Assembly: GCA_963800215.1 (NCBI GenBank)
Contig: CAWCZY010000007.1
Coordinates: 310,001 to 374,000, forward strand
Direction of reading: 5' to 3'
DNA from: JAJPKK01 sp963800215
GTDB lineage: Bacteria > Pseudomonadota > Alphaproteobacteria > Rhizobiales > Xanthobacteraceae
DNA length: 64,000 nt
Shown: positions 1 through 8,275 of the stretch, in pieces
Numbering within the stretch: the stretch's first letter is position 1
Layout of the letters: each line of letters begins with the position of its first letter
Program-made: the position numbers and the translations under genes
Notes under the pieces: generated by a model
The model's input: the letters and a program-made list of their open reading frames with translations, nothing else
What the model was told of the DNA's origin: nothing
Database searches by the model: none

Positions 1-960
1 GCCGACGCCGACATCGTGATCGAAGCGGTGTTCGAGGACATGGCGCTCAAGCAGCAGGTGTTCGGCGCCCTCGACCGCATCGCCAAGCCCGGCGCCGTGC
101 TCGCGACCAACACGTCTTACCTCGACGTCGATGCTCTGGCGCGCGGCATCAGGCGGCCCGACGCCGTGGTGGGCATGCACTTCTTCAGCCCGGCGCATGT
201 GATGCGCCTGCTCGAAGTGGTGCGCGGCGCCGCGACCGCGCCTGCGACGCTCGCCACCGCGATCGCCGTCGGCCGCAAGATCGGCAAGATCCCGGTGGTG
301 GTCGGCGTGTGCCACGGCTTCGTCGGCAATCGCATGCACAGGGTGCGGTCGGTGGAGGCGGAGCGCCTGCTGCTCGAAGGCGCGTTGCCGCGGGATGTCG
401 ACGCGGCGATGACCGACTTCGGCTTTCCCATGGGGCCGTTCGCGACCGCCGACCTTGCCGGCCTCGACGTCGGCTGGCGCATGCGCAAGGCGCAAGGGGT
501 GAGCGCCCCGATCGCCGATCTCTTGTGCGAGAGCGGCCGCTTCGGCCAGAAGACCGGCCGCGGCTTCTACCTCTACACGGCGGGCTCGCGCACGCCGCAA
601 CCCGATCCCGAGGTCGCCCGGCTGATCGCGGCGGAGAGGGCGCGGCGCGGCGTGGCGCCCGGCACGATCGGCTCGGACGAGATCGTCGAGCGGCTGCTGT
701 TTGCGATGATCAATGAAGGCGCGCGCATTCTCAGCGAGGGCATCGCGAGGCGCCCCGGCGATATCGACGTGATCTGGGTCTATGGCTACGGCTTTCCCGC
801 CCATCGCGGCGGTCCCATGTATTACGCCGACAGCATCGGTCTCGCCCGCATCCGCGACCGCCTCGCGGCTTTCGCGGACCGGACCGGCGATGAGAGCCTG
901 CGCCCGGCGCCGCCGCTTGCTAGGCTTGCCGCCGAGGGCAAGGGGTTTGCGTCGATCTAA
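1..960 (+). CDS. 3-hydroxyacyl-CoA dehydrogenase (5' end outside window)
   Basis: The reading frame is open from base 1, so the N-terminus lies upstream of the window. The 319 visible residues begin late in the NAD-binding domain. They carry the catalytic-histidine region GMHFFSPAHVMRLLEV, the VCHGFVGNRM segment at the start of the first C-terminal domain, and the YGYGFPAHRGGPM motif of the second C-terminal domain. This is the arrangement of the dehydrogenase half of FadB/FadJ, which oxidises L-3-hydroxyacyl-CoA with NAD+ in beta-oxidation. Whether an enoyl-CoA hydratase domain precedes it, as in the fused enzymes, cannot be seen. It is followed by a palindromic repeat and a convergent deacetylase gene. 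Confidence 0.85.
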   Translation, partial: ADADIVIEAVFEDMALKQQVFGALDRIAKPGAVLATNTSYLDVDALARGIRRPDAVVGMHFFSPAHVMRLLEVVRGAATAPATLATAIAVGRKIGKIPVVVGVCHGFVGNRMHRVRSVEAERLLLEGALPRDVDAAMTDFGFPMGPFATADLAGLDVGWRMRKAQGVSAPIADLLCESGRFGQKTGRGFYLYTAGSRTPQPDPEVARLIAAERARRGVAPGTIGSDEIVERLLFAMINEGARILSEGIARRPGDIDVIWVYGYGFPAHRGGPMYYADSIGLARIRDRLAAFADRTGDESLRPAPPLARLAAEGKGFASI

Positions 961-995
961 GCGGGGCGCGGCATATTTGGGCTCAACCCAGGACG

Positions 996-1103
996 GTCAT
1001 TCCGGGGCGCGCGTCTTCGCGCGAACCCGGAATCCAGGCGGCGGTGCAACAGGCGAGGCCGTCTGGATTCCGGGTTCGCCGTTGCACGGCGCCCCGGAAT
1101 GAC
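996..1103. repeat. 108-bp palindromic intergenic repeat, copy A
   Basis: The unit opens with gtcattccggggcgcgcg and closes with its near inverse ending cgccccggaatgac. Inner arms acccggaatccag and ctggattccgggt allow a long hairpin. A second copy of the same length and closely similar sequence lies at 61792-61899. It sits between convergent genes and could act as a bidirectional terminator, but the repetition points to a dispersed element of the REP/BIME kind. Confidence 0.75.
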
Positions 1104-1113
1104 ACCCTCCGCA

Positions 1114-1989
1114 TCACTTCGGCCTGTTCATGTACCAGTCGAAAATCTGCTCGCCGTTCCAGTGCAGCACGCCGGCGAAGCGGTTGGCGTAGGCATAGAT
1201 GTCTTCGAGGTATTTGATCCGGTGCGGCTGGCCGCTGATGTAGGGGTGGATCGCCAGCGCCATGATCTTGGCGCGGGCTTCGCCCTCGGCATAGAGCCGG
1301 TCGAACATGTCGATGGCGCGCTTGAGCAGGTAGTCGCTCTCGTGCTGCTGCACCACCATGATGGTGATGTCGTTGAGCTCCACCGTGTAGGGCAGCGCGA
1401 CCAGCGGGCCGTTGGCGGTGCGGATGGTGACAGGCTCGTCGTCGAACACCCAGTCGCCGATATATTTCACGCCGGCGCCGGCGAGCAGTTCCGGCGTCTC
1501 GAAGGTTTCGGTCAGGCCGGGGCCGAGCCAGCCGACCGGACGCTTGCCGGTGAAGCGCTCGATGATGTCCATGGTGCGGAGGATCATCTGCTGCTGGTTT
1601 TCGTGCTTGTGCATGGGCATCTGGTCATAGGCGTGGCCCATGAATTCCCAGCCTTCGCGCCTGGCTTCCTCCGCGACGCGGGCATAGTCCTCGCAGACCC
1701 GCGCGTTGATCGCGAGCGTCGGCTTGATCGCGTGCTTCTTGAACAGATCAAAAAAGCGCCAGACTCCCACCCGCATGCCGTATTCGTGCCAGGTCCAATG
1801 GGGCACGTCCGGCAGCAGCGGCACCCCTGTCGGCGCCGGCAGCACCTGACGCGCCATCGGCCTGCCGATGTCCCAGACCTCGAGATTGACGATCGGCCAC
1901 ACCACGAGGCGCGCGCCACCGGGCAGCTTCAAGGGCGGCCGGTCGACGATCGCGGAAAAGTCGCAGCGCTCGCGGGGAATCATCGGCAT
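1114..1989 (-). CDS. Polysaccharide deacetylase family protein
   Basis: This 291-residue protein resembles the NodB-homology deacetylases of the PuuE/allantoinase-like subgroup. Visible family features are the N-terminal VVWPIVNLEVWDIGRPMARQ block, the central GWEFMGHAYDQMPMHK segment and the late ALAIHPYISGQPHR segment, whose histidines are candidate metal ligands. There is no signal peptide, so it is probably cytoplasmic and acts on a small amide or N-acetyl substrate rather than cell-wall polysaccharide. The substrate cannot be told from sequence. It is convergent with the dehydrogenase and divergent from ptsN. Confidence 0.75.
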   Translation of the reverse strand: MPMIPRERCDFSAIVDRPPLKLPGGARLVVWPIVNLEVWDIGRPMARQVLPAPTGVPLLPDVPHWTWHEYGMRVGVWRFFDLFKKHAIKPTLAINARVCEDYARVAEEARREGWEFMGHAYDQMPMHKHENQQQMILRTMDIIERFTGKRPVGWLGPGLTETFETPELLAGAGVKYIGDWVFDDEPVTIRTANGPLVALPYTVELNDITIMVVQQHESDYLLKRAIDMFDRLYAEGEARAKIMALAIHPYISGQPHRIKYLEDIYAYANRFAGVLHWNGEQIFDWYMNRPK

Positions 1990-2192
1990 GGCAACCTCAT
2001 GGGCGGGGCGGCCAAAATAGCGCGCCGCTCACCCCGCATCCAGAGCGGGCGGTATCCGGCGCCGGCACTTGTCGAGCGACGGCTCATGAATTGCATCAGA
2101 GAATATCCGCCTATTGACGGCTTATAGGCCCGTCCCTATGGTCCGCCGCCCGATCGAACTGCATAGAGCGCCCCCGATTTCGGACGAACTTC

Positions 2193-2648
2193 ATGCCGCT
2201 TAACGACCTCTTGACGCCGCAGGCGGTCGTTCCTGCGCTCAAGGTCAACAGCAAGAAGCAGGCGCTGCACGAACTTGCTGCGCGCGCTGCCGCAATTTGT
2301 GGCCGCGGCGAGCGCGAGGTGCTCGACGTCCTGGCGCAGCGCGAGCGGCTGGGCTCGACCGGAATCGGCGGCGGCATCGCCATCCCCCACGGCAAGCTCC
2401 CCAAGCTCGAACGGTTGTTTGGCGTCTTCGCGCGCCTGGAACGGCCGGTCGATTTCGAGGCGCTGGACGGCCAGCCGGTCGATCTGTTGTTCCTGCTGCT
2501 CGCACCGGAAGCCGCCGGTGCCGACCACCTCAAGGCGCTGGCCCGCGTCGCGCGCCTGCTGCGCGACTCCGAAGTCGCACGCAAGCTACGTGAGTCGCGC
2601 GACGCCGAAGCGCTTTATGCGGTGCTGACGTCCTCGACCGGCAAGTAA
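2193..2648 (+). CDS. ptsN: PTS IIA-like nitrogen-regulatory protein PtsN
   Basis: The 151-residue product is a complete EIIA-Ntr domain. The phosphorylatable histidine is H66 in the motif GGGIAIPHGK, preceded by RERLGSTGIG. The protein ends the nitrogen phosphotransferase relay (PtsP to NPr to PtsN) and in alphaproteobacteria modulates potassium transport, PHB metabolism and the stringent response by protein contacts, not sugar uptake. Length matches the family. In related genomes it normally lies near the hsp20-DUF1150 pair, as here. Confidence 0.92.
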   Translation: MPLNDLLTPQAVVPALKVNSKKQALHELAARAAAICGRGEREVLDVLAQRERLGSTGIGGGIAIPHGKLPKLERLFGVFARLERPVDFEALDGQPVDLLFLLLAPEAAGADHLKALARVARLLRDSEVARKLRESRDAEALYAVLTSSTGK

Positions 2649-2676
2649 GGGGCGAGAGCGCGGTCGTTTGGGGTTG

Positions 2677-2755
2677 GCTCACAATTCGCTGTCATCGGCT
2701 CGACCGGACGAACCAACAACTACTGGATTGCCCGGTCAAGCCGGGCAACGACACC
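2677..2755 (+). repeat. Dispersed intergenic repeat, copy 1 (degenerate)
   Basis: The sequence ctcacaattcgctgtcatcgg followed about 35 bases later by ctggattgcccggtcaagcc matches three other copies at 49876-49965, 52117-52212 and 60782-60884. In this copy the left arm is eroded (ctcgaccggacgaacc). The element is an imperfect palindrome found only between genes. Confidence 0.65.
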
Positions 2756-2767
2756 ACTGGGGAGACC

Positions 2768-3031
2768 TCAGTGCACGCTCACGGTTTGCAGCTCATGCGA
2801 CCAGGCATTGGCGACCGCGGCTTCGCGGGAGTCGGTGACCATGATCGGTGTGCCGTCGGCGGCGTGGAGCGCATACAGTTTCAGCCCCGGCGCGATCTCG
2901 GGAGCCTGCGGAAACATCGCCGGCACATCCTCCGACCGAATCGGCTTCACGTAAGCGATCTGTCCGTCGCCGAGCTGCGCGAGCGCTTCGGGCGAGATTT
3001 GGGGTAGACGCGATATCATCGTGCTGTTCAT
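2768..3031 (-). CDS. DUF1150 family protein
   Basis: This 87-residue protein begins MNSTMISRLPQISPEALAQL and contains GQIAYVKPIRSEDV, typical of the DUF1150 family that accompanies small heat-shock genes in rhizobia. The frame stays open upstream, but the ATG at 3031 matches the family start. Function is unknown; the conserved position directly downstream of hsp20 on the same strand suggests cotranscription and a role tied to stress or proteostasis. No signal peptide or membrane segment is seen. Confidence 0.8.
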   Translation of the reverse strand: MNSTMISRLPQISPEALAQLGDGQIAYVKPIRSEDVPAMFPQAPEIAPGLKLYALHAADGTPIMVTDSREAAVANAWSHELQTVSVH

Positions 3032-3083
3032 GGCCCTCGACTCCTGACTTGACCAACTTTGTCGAGTTCCTGCTCGGTTCCCA

Positions 3084-3509
3084 TTATTCGTGATCAGTGA
3101 TTGCGATGTTCTTAACCACACGCTCCGGCTCCGGACGCGCGAGGTCGATGGACAGCAATCCGTTCTTCAGATCCGCGCCCAACACCTCGATACCGTCCGC
3201 CAGCACGAATGTGCGCTGGAATTGGCGCGCCGCGATGCCGCGGTGGAGGTATTGCCGGGTCTGCTCGTCGCGCTGACGCCCGCGTATCGCGAGCTGATTT
3301 TCCTCGACGGTGATGTCGAGTTCGTCGCGGGTGAACCCCGCAACCGCCAGCGTGATCCGCAGCCGCTCCGGCCGGCCGTTTTCTCGGGCGATCCGCTCGA
3401 TATTGTAGGGCGGATAACCGTCGGCGGCCTTGGCTACCCGGTCGAGCGCCCGCTCGATCTCGTCGAAGCCGAGAAGGAAGGGGCTCGATAGCAATGGGAC
3501 TCGTGACAT
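3084..3509 (-). CDS. Small heat shock protein Hsp20 (alpha-crystallin domain)
   Basis: The 141-residue product is an ATP-independent holdase chaperone. The alpha-crystallin domain covers roughly residues 35-130, with LRITLAVAGFTRDELDITVE in the first sheet and the late GADLKNGLLSIDL hairpin. The N-terminus MSRVPLLSSPFLLGFDEIER is that of the rhizobial class A (IbpA-like) proteins. ATG at 3509 is chosen over an in-frame TTG nine bases upstream because gagga lies at the right spacing before it. The leader looks like a ROSE thermometer, and DUF1150 follows 52 bp downstream. Confidence 0.93.
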   Translation of the reverse strand: MSRVPLLSSPFLLGFDEIERALDRVAKAADGYPPYNIERIARENGRPERLRITLAVAGFTRDELDITVEENQLAIRGRQRDEQTRQYLHRGIAARQFQRTFVLADGIEVLGADLKNGLLSIDLARPEPERVVKNIAITDHE

Positions 3510-3510
3510 G

Positions 3511-3590
3511 ATCCTCAAAGTCCTGTGGTAGCGACTTTGCGGGGCCCTTGCGGCGCCCCTGCCCTGCGGAGGTCCGTTGCACGGACTCCC
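3511..3590 (-). promoter_or_regulatory. ROSE-like RNA thermometer upstream of hsp20
   Basis: Read on the minus strand, the leader has three hairpins before the hsp20 start: one at 3568-3589 (gtccgt/acggac stem), one at about 3541-3559 (ggggc/gcccc), and a start-proximal one at 3517-3538. The last carries TCGCT, which can pair with the AGGA of the Shine-Dalgarno tgaggat while leaving one G bulged. A U-Y-G-C-U anti-SD with a bulged G is the hallmark of ROSE elements on rhizobial small heat-shock mRNAs, which melt on heating. The assignment is by pattern and was not folded computationally. Confidence 0.65.
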
Positions 3591-3661
3591 CCGTCGGGCT
3601 TGCCGGTAATATGGGCAAACCGGGTCGAGTGTTCAAGAAGGGGGCCAAGGCCCGCGGCGAG

Positions 3662-4444
3662 TTACTTTCGCACCGCGTATTTGGCCTCGCTGAGGAGGAA
3701 ATTCCCGATCCGTTTGCCCCGGTTGCGCAGGAGCCTGAAAACGCCGGCATCGACGAAATAAGTGAGCAGGATGCTGTCCCGCGTCTCAACCTCGGTCCCG
3801 ACCGGATCTGCCGAGTGCCACGTGTCGTCGCCGACCGCGAAGGCATAGCCGGTATTGGGGGCGAATCGCATCTGCATCGCCTTGGGAAGCGATCCGTCCG
3901 GCAGCCGGTCGTGGAAGATGGTGCCGATATGGGTCGCCGCGGCGTCGCGCGGCAGATAGAGCTGGACCGTGATGCCCTTCCAGTGGGTGTCGGTATGGGG
4001 GGTGATGCGATAGCCGGGGATGTCGCGGGTGAGAACCGGGATCGGATACATCCCGACCTTGGCGAAGTCGCTGCCGAACCGCCGCTTGAGCCCCGGTGCG
4101 AGGCCGCGCATGAACGCATCCTGCACCTCGCTCGAGCACAGGGCGCGGCCGACGACATCCCAGATCGCGCGCTTTTCGTCGGTCAGGTGGCGAGTGTACT
4201 CGGGAAACAGGTCGATCTTCACCCGTGTCGAGGTGCCGTCCTCGCGGATATTGCTGCGGTTTCGCCCCGGCAGCGGGCGATAGTCGGACGCGCTCGGCAT
4301 CGCCACGACCATCCTCGCATAGATGTCGTCGGGAAACACCCGGTCGAACTCGAGATGATGGAAGGGCTTGTCGACCACACGCGCGGCCCCGACGTTGGCG
4401 ACCACCGTGTCGATCACGGACTTGACTTCGGAGGATCGATTCAT
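3662..4444 (-). CDS. 2OG-Fe(II) oxygenase superfamily protein
   Basis: The 260-residue product has the HxD...H iron facial triad: ITPHTDTHWKG supplies H and D, and GDDTWHSADP supplies the distal histidine. The jelly-roll core includes VQLYLPRD. Proteins like this oxidise a substrate with O2 and 2-oxoglutarate; the substrate is unknown. The frame is open upstream through the tRNA, but ATG at 4444 is preceded by aggtggg at good spacing. No signal peptide is visible. Its promoter must lie between this start and the tRNA-Ala gene, which is on the same strand. Confidence 0.65.
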   Translation of the reverse strand: MNRSSEVKSVIDTVVANVGAARVVDKPFHHLEFDRVFPDDIYARMVVAMPSASDYRPLPGRNRSNIREDGTSTRVKIDLFPEYTRHLTDEKRAIWDVVGRALCSSEVQDAFMRGLAPGLKRRFGSDFAKVGMYPIPVLTRDIPGYRITPHTDTHWKGITVQLYLPRDAAATHIGTIFHDRLPDGSLPKAMQMRFAPNTGYAFAVGDDTWHSADPVGTEVETRDSILLTYFVDAGVFRLLRNRGKRIGNFLLSEAKYAVRK

Positions 4445-4556
4445 TGCCCACCTGCAATGCTTACCGCTTCCGTTCGCCCACAACGCCGATCCGCCGCAGC
4501 AGCCGCCCGATGGAGCACGCCATGACCACATTCGGCGCCTGGCGATGCAACCCGTT

Positions 4557-4632
<76 letters not shown>

Positions 4633-4731
4633 ATCTCGGCACGCGGTGTCGGGACCCGCATGTCGTCGCAACCGGCAGCGGCCGGGCGTTCCGGCATCCG
4701 CCGCACCTGAAATCACATATCGCCCGTCACC

Positions 4732-5130
4732 TCAAGTCTCTTCCTCGTTCTCGATGTCGCCGCCGATGATCTCGGTGACATCGGTGTCTTCTTCCTCGCT
4801 CTCTTCGATGAAGGCGGCGTCGTCGAGGCTCTCGTCGTCGAGTTCGACCTCGTCCTCCGCCTCCGCCGCCTCGCCCGGCTTCTTCTTGCCCTGGGCTTCG
4901 GCATCGGCATCTTCCAGCGAGACGAATTCGGCCTCCTGGGTTTCCGGCACGACCGGTTCGACCTCGCGCACCGGCGCGCGCGCGGCCTCGGCGCGCCCGC
5001 GGGAACTCACCTCCACGGCCTCGAACACCGCGCCGCATTTCGGGCAGGCGATCGGGGCGTGATTGAGGTCATAAAACTTCGCGCCGCAATGGGCGCATAA
5101 ACGCTTCGTACCAAGCTCAGGCTTTGCCAC
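4732..5130 (-). CDS. FYDLN acid family protein (TIGR02300)
   Basis: The 132-residue protein starts at GTG 5130 as VAKPELGTKRLC. A small zinc-ribbon-like N-terminus follows, with CAHC at about residues 12-15, then AKFYDLNHAP and CPKC. The rest is a very acidic tail rich in Glu and Asp (EDEVELDDESLDD, EESEEEDTD). This is the layout of the TIGR02300 family, restricted to alphaproteobacteria and of unknown function. The frame extends 31 codons upstream, but GTG fits the conserved start and has gaggat before it. It lies divergent from aroA. Confidence 0.85.
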   Translation of the reverse strand: MAKPELGTKRLCAHCGAKFYDLNHAPIACPKCGAVFEAVEVSSRGRAEAARAPVREVEPVVPETQEAEFVSLEDADAEAQGKKKPGEAAEAEDEVELDDESLDDAAFIEESEEEDTDVTEIIGGDIENEEET

Positions 5131-5312
5131 GGCTTCGCAATCCTCGGGTACCCAGTTGAAAGCGGTTCTCCCCTTGGCGTTTCGCGGCGGCTCTGTCAAT
5201 AGACCTGTGCACCCGCTTTGCACCCGGTCGGGCCCGGCCGGCGCGCCTCACGGCGGCGTGACCGCGCCGACGCCGCGTGCTAGGAGCCGCGCCTCGATCG
5301 GATTTCCTCGTG

Positions 5313-6647
5313 ATGTCAACGCCGCAAACCACCCCACTGACGGCCCGGCGCGGCGCACCGCTCAGGGGGCGCGTGCGCGTCCCCGGCGACAAATCGATTT
5401 CCCACCGGGCGCTGATCCTGGGCGCACTGGCGGTCGGCACCACCCGGATTTCCGGCCTGCTCGAGGGCGAGGACGTGTTCAATACCGCCCAAGCGATGCG
5501 GGCGTTGGGCGCCCGGGTCGAGCGGACCGCGGTGGGCGCCTGGCGGGTAGACGGGGTCGGCGTCGCCGGCTTCGCCGCGCCGGCGGAGCCGCTCGATTTC
5601 GGCAATTCCGGGACCGGCTGCCGGCTGGTGATGGGCGCGGTCGCGGGCTGCCCGATCGCCGCGACGTTCGACGGCGACGCCTCGTTGCGCAGCCGGCCGA
5701 TGCGTCGGATCCTCGATCCGGCCGTGCTCATGGGCGCCACCGTGATCGCCGCCGCGGAGGGCGGGCGGCTGCCGATCACGCTCGCCGGCGCGCGAGACCC
5801 GATGCCGATCGTCTACCGCACGCCGGTGGCGTCCGCGCAGATCAAATCGGCGGTGCTGCTGGCCGGGCTCGCGGCGCCGGGAACCACCATCGTCATCGAA
5901 TCCGAGGCGAGCCGCGACCATACCGAGCTGATGCTGAGGCATTTCGGCGCCGAGATCATCTCCGAGCCGGACGGCATCCATGGCCGCAAGATCACGCTTC
6001 GCGGCCAGCCGGAACTCAGCCCGGCCTCCGTCGCGGTGCCCGCCGACCCGTCATCGGCCGCGTTTCCCATGGTGGCGGCGCTGATCGTGCCGGGATCCGA
6101 CGTTTTTCTCGCCGACGTCATGACCAATCCGTTGCGCACCGGGCTTATGACGACGCTGCGCGAGATGGGCGCCGTGATATCGCCCGAAGAGACGAGCAGC
6201 GATGGCGGCGAGGCGATGGCGGGATTTCGGGTGCGATCGGCGCCGCTGCGGGGCGTCGAGGTGCCGGCGGCGCGCGCGCCGTCGATGATCGACGAATATC
6301 CGGTGCTCGCGGTGGCGGCCGCCTTCGCCGAAGGCACCACCGTGATGCGCGGGCTCAAGGAACTGCGGGTGAAGGAATCCGACCGCCTCGCCGCGACGGC
6401 GGCGATGCTGCGGGCGAACGGCGTCGAGGTCGAGATTTCGGGCGACGACCTGATCGTATGCGGCCGCGGACGTGCCGCCGGCGGCGGCCTCGTCGCCACC
6501 CACATGGATCATCGCATCGCCATGTCGGCTCTGGTGATGGGGCTTGCGTCGGACCGGCCGGTAGGGGTCGACGACGGCGCCTTCATCGCGACGAGCTTCC
6601 CGGGCTTCGCCGACATGATGCGGCGGCTCGGCGGCGAGGTTTCGTAG
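5313..6647 (+). CDS. aroA: 3-phosphoshikimate 1-carboxyvinyltransferase (EPSP synthase)
   Basis: The 444-residue enzyme transfers the enolpyruvyl group of PEP to shikimate-3-phosphate in the sixth step of the shikimate pathway. Diagnostic motifs are VPGDKSISHRAL near the N-terminus, the LDFGNSGTGCRL loop, the VPADPSSAAFP loop, and ELRVKESDRLAA with the catalytic region toward the C-terminus. ATG at 5313 is preferred over an in-frame TTG at 5277. In related genomes aroA is followed directly by cmk and rpsA; here a toxin-antitoxin-like pair intervenes. Confidence 0.95.
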   Translation: MSTPQTTPLTARRGAPLRGRVRVPGDKSISHRALILGALAVGTTRISGLLEGEDVFNTAQAMRALGARVERTAVGAWRVDGVGVAGFAAPAEPLDFGNSGTGCRLVMGAVAGCPIAATFDGDASLRSRPMRRILDPAVLMGATVIAAAEGGRLPITLAGARDPMPIVYRTPVASAQIKSAVLLAGLAAPGTTIVIESEASRDHTELMLRHFGAEIISEPDGIHGRKITLRGQPELSPASVAVPADPSSAAFPMVAALIVPGSDVFLADVMTNPLRTGLMTTLREMGAVISPEETSSDGGEAMAGFRVRSAPLRGVEVPAARAPSMIDEYPVLAVAAAFAEGTTVMRGLKELRVKESDRLAATAAMLRANGVEVEISGDDLIVCGRGRAAGGGLVATHMDHRIAMSALVMGLASDRPVGVDDGAFIATSFPGFADMMRRLGGEVS

Positions 6648-6727
6648 ACGAAGAGGACAAATCGGCGTTGGTCAGACGCCATGATCGTGATTATATGAAT
6701 GTATATTCCTCCAGTAGGGAGAAACAC

Positions 6728-7024
6728 GTGCCACAGGCCGTCTCCAAGAAATCCGGGCAAAGAAAGCTCAAAGAGAAAAGCTCCAAGGCACGCCGGGCCG
6801 CAAAGACCGCGTTCAAGAAATTGCGGGCGAAGGATGTTCAAGGCACCGTCTCCGAGGAGCGGCTGTTTCGACGGGACGGTCACCTCGGGCGCGTTCTCAC
6901 CTTGGATGCGAACAGCGCGACCTTCACAAGCGATCTGACATTGATGTTCGAGAAGAACGTCGCAGAGGGTACGGCGCGAACACAAGAAGAAATCGGGTTC
7001 ACGCGTGCCGGTCAAGGAGCTTGA
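6728..7024 (+). CDS. Putative antitoxin, partner of zeta-like toxin
   Basis: The 98-residue protein begins at GTG 6728, six bases after agggaga. Its N-terminal 40 residues are strongly basic (KKSGQRKLKEKSSKARRAAK), then comes a compact segment (ERLFRRDGHLGRVLTLDANS). No firm family was recognised. It overlaps the following zeta-like gene by 20 bp, the coupling expected of toxin-antitoxin pairs, so the antitoxin role is inferred from context. Codon use and amino-acid make-up are less GC-driven than in neighbouring aroA, consistent with acquisition. Confidence 0.5.
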   Translation: MPQAVSKKSGQRKLKEKSSKARRAAKTAFKKLRAKDVQGTVSEERLFRRDGHLGRVLTLDANSATFTSDLTLMFEKNVAEGTARTQEEIGFTRAGQGA

Positions 7025-7640
7025 TCGTCCGAAGTTTTGGATCGTCGCCGGTCCGAACGGGTCCCGGAAGAGTACAATTTACACGGGCTCCAACATCAAG
7101 GATTTCAACGGCTCGGTCTGGATTATCAATCCCGACCTCTTGACCGCCCGTATCCGGGCCGTGGAATTCGCTGGCTTGCGAAAGGCGAATCTCGAAGCGG
7201 TGCGGCGTATATACGCTTGGCTGGAGGCTTCCATCGCGGCACATCAAACTGTCGGCGTCGAAACCGTTCTTTCTACCGACAAGTACCGCAAACTAGTGCT
7301 CGCCGCGAAAGCCAGGCAATTCGAGGTCCGCCTTATCTACGTGATCTTGAATTCCGCCGACTTGAACGTGGAACGGGTGAGGATGCGCGTCGCCGACGGC
7401 GGACATAATGTGGCGAAGCGGAAAATCATCGAGCGCCGGGAGAGGTCGTTGCAACAGCTTCCTTGGTTTATTGAGCACGCCGACGGCGCGTGGATATTCG
7501 ACAATTCTGGCAGCAAGCCTCGCCTGATCGGAACGAAGATCGACGGAAAAATCGAACTCGACCCCGCCGCCCTACCCGAAATCCGCAAGGCGGTGGCGGA
7601 GGTCGGATCGAGGCCCAAGATGCCGTTGCTCAGACCATGA
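7005..7640 (+). CDS. Zeta toxin family protein
   Basis: The 211-residue protein resembles zeta toxins and related P-loop kinases that phosphorylate UDP-N-acetylglucosamine or similar nucleotide sugars. A Walker A region lies at residues 15-24 (AGPNGSRKST), a VGVETVLST segment follows at about 85, and GGHNVAKRKIIERRERS is the conserved C-terminal lid motif of this subfamily. The usual glycine before the P-loop lysine is arginine (GSRKS), which may impair nucleotide binding. GTG at 7005 overlaps the upstream small gene, and the stop overlaps the cmk start (ATGA), so it may be cotranscribed with cmk. Confidence 0.65.
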   Translation: MPVKELDRPKFWIVAGPNGSRKSTIYTGSNIKDFNGSVWIINPDLLTARIRAVEFAGLRKANLEAVRRIYAWLEASIAAHQTVGVETVLSTDKYRKLVLAAKARQFEVRLIYVILNSADLNVERVRMRVADGGHNVAKRKIIERRERSLQQLPWFIEHADGAWIFDNSGSKPRLIGTKIDGKIELDPAALPEIRKAVAEVGSRPKMPLLRP

Positions 7641-8275
7641 TCATCGCCATCGACGGACCCGCAGCTTCCGGGAAAGGGCACGCTCGGCAAACGGCTCGCG
7701 GCCCATTACGGGCTGCGGCACCTGGATACCGGGCTGTTATACCGCGCGGTGGCGCAGGCGGTGCGCGCCGCCGGCCACCGGCTCGACGACCCCGTCCAGG
7801 CGGCCGCGGCGGCCCACGCCCTCGACCCCGCCGCCTTCGACGAGGCGGCGCTCAAGAGCCATGAGGCGGGCGAGGCCGCCTCCATCGTTTCTGCGATCCC
7901 CGAGGTGCGGGCAGCACTGCTCGCGCTGCAGCGCGGCTTCGCGGCGACGCCGCCCGGCGCCGTGCTCGACGGCCGCGACATCGGAACCGTGATCTGCCCG
8001 GACGCCGACGTGAAGATTTATGTCACCGCCACGCCCGAAGTGCGGGCCAGACGGCGGATGCTGGAAATGCGCAGCCAGGGCCAGGACGGCCGACGAGGCG
8101 GCCATCCTGGCCGACATTCGCCGCCGCGACCAGCGCGACACCGGCCGCGCGGTGGCCCCGCTCAAGCCGGCGCCCGACGCCCATATTCTCGATACTTCGG
8201 CCCTCGCCATCGAGGAGGTGGTCGGGCAAGGCGATCGCGATCGTCGAAGCGGCCCGGGCGGGCGGGCGGGCATGA
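7637..8275 (+). CDS. cmk: Cytidylate kinase (three single-base frame breaks)
   Basis: The gene starts MIIAIDGPAASGKG, the P-loop of CMP kinase, which phosphorylates CMP and dCMP. The frame then breaks near 7680 and resumes with TLGKRLAAHYGLRHLDTG, the core containing LDGRDIGTVICPDAD. It breaks again near 8085, resumes with TADEAAILADIRRRDQRD, and breaks a third time near 8226 before ending EAARAGGRA at 8275. Each break equals one extra base. All conserved parts are present in order, and cmk is normally essential, so sequencing error is more likely than a pseudogene. It follows the canonical aroA-cmk-rpsA order. Confidence 0.85.

Noticed and set aside
1099..2127. 342-codon plus-strand open frame opposite the deacetylase
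   Set aside because: High-GC antisense frame; the minus strand encodes the recognisable deacetylase.
5156..7024. 622-codon plus-strand frame spanning aroA and the putative antitoxin
   Set aside because: The first 500 codons are an out-of-frame reading of aroA; only the last 98 after GTG 6728 look genuine.
7637..8275. cmk as a true pseudogene
   Set aside because: All conserved blocks remain in order, cmk is normally essential, and nearby rpsA has the same kind of one-base break, so error is more likely.
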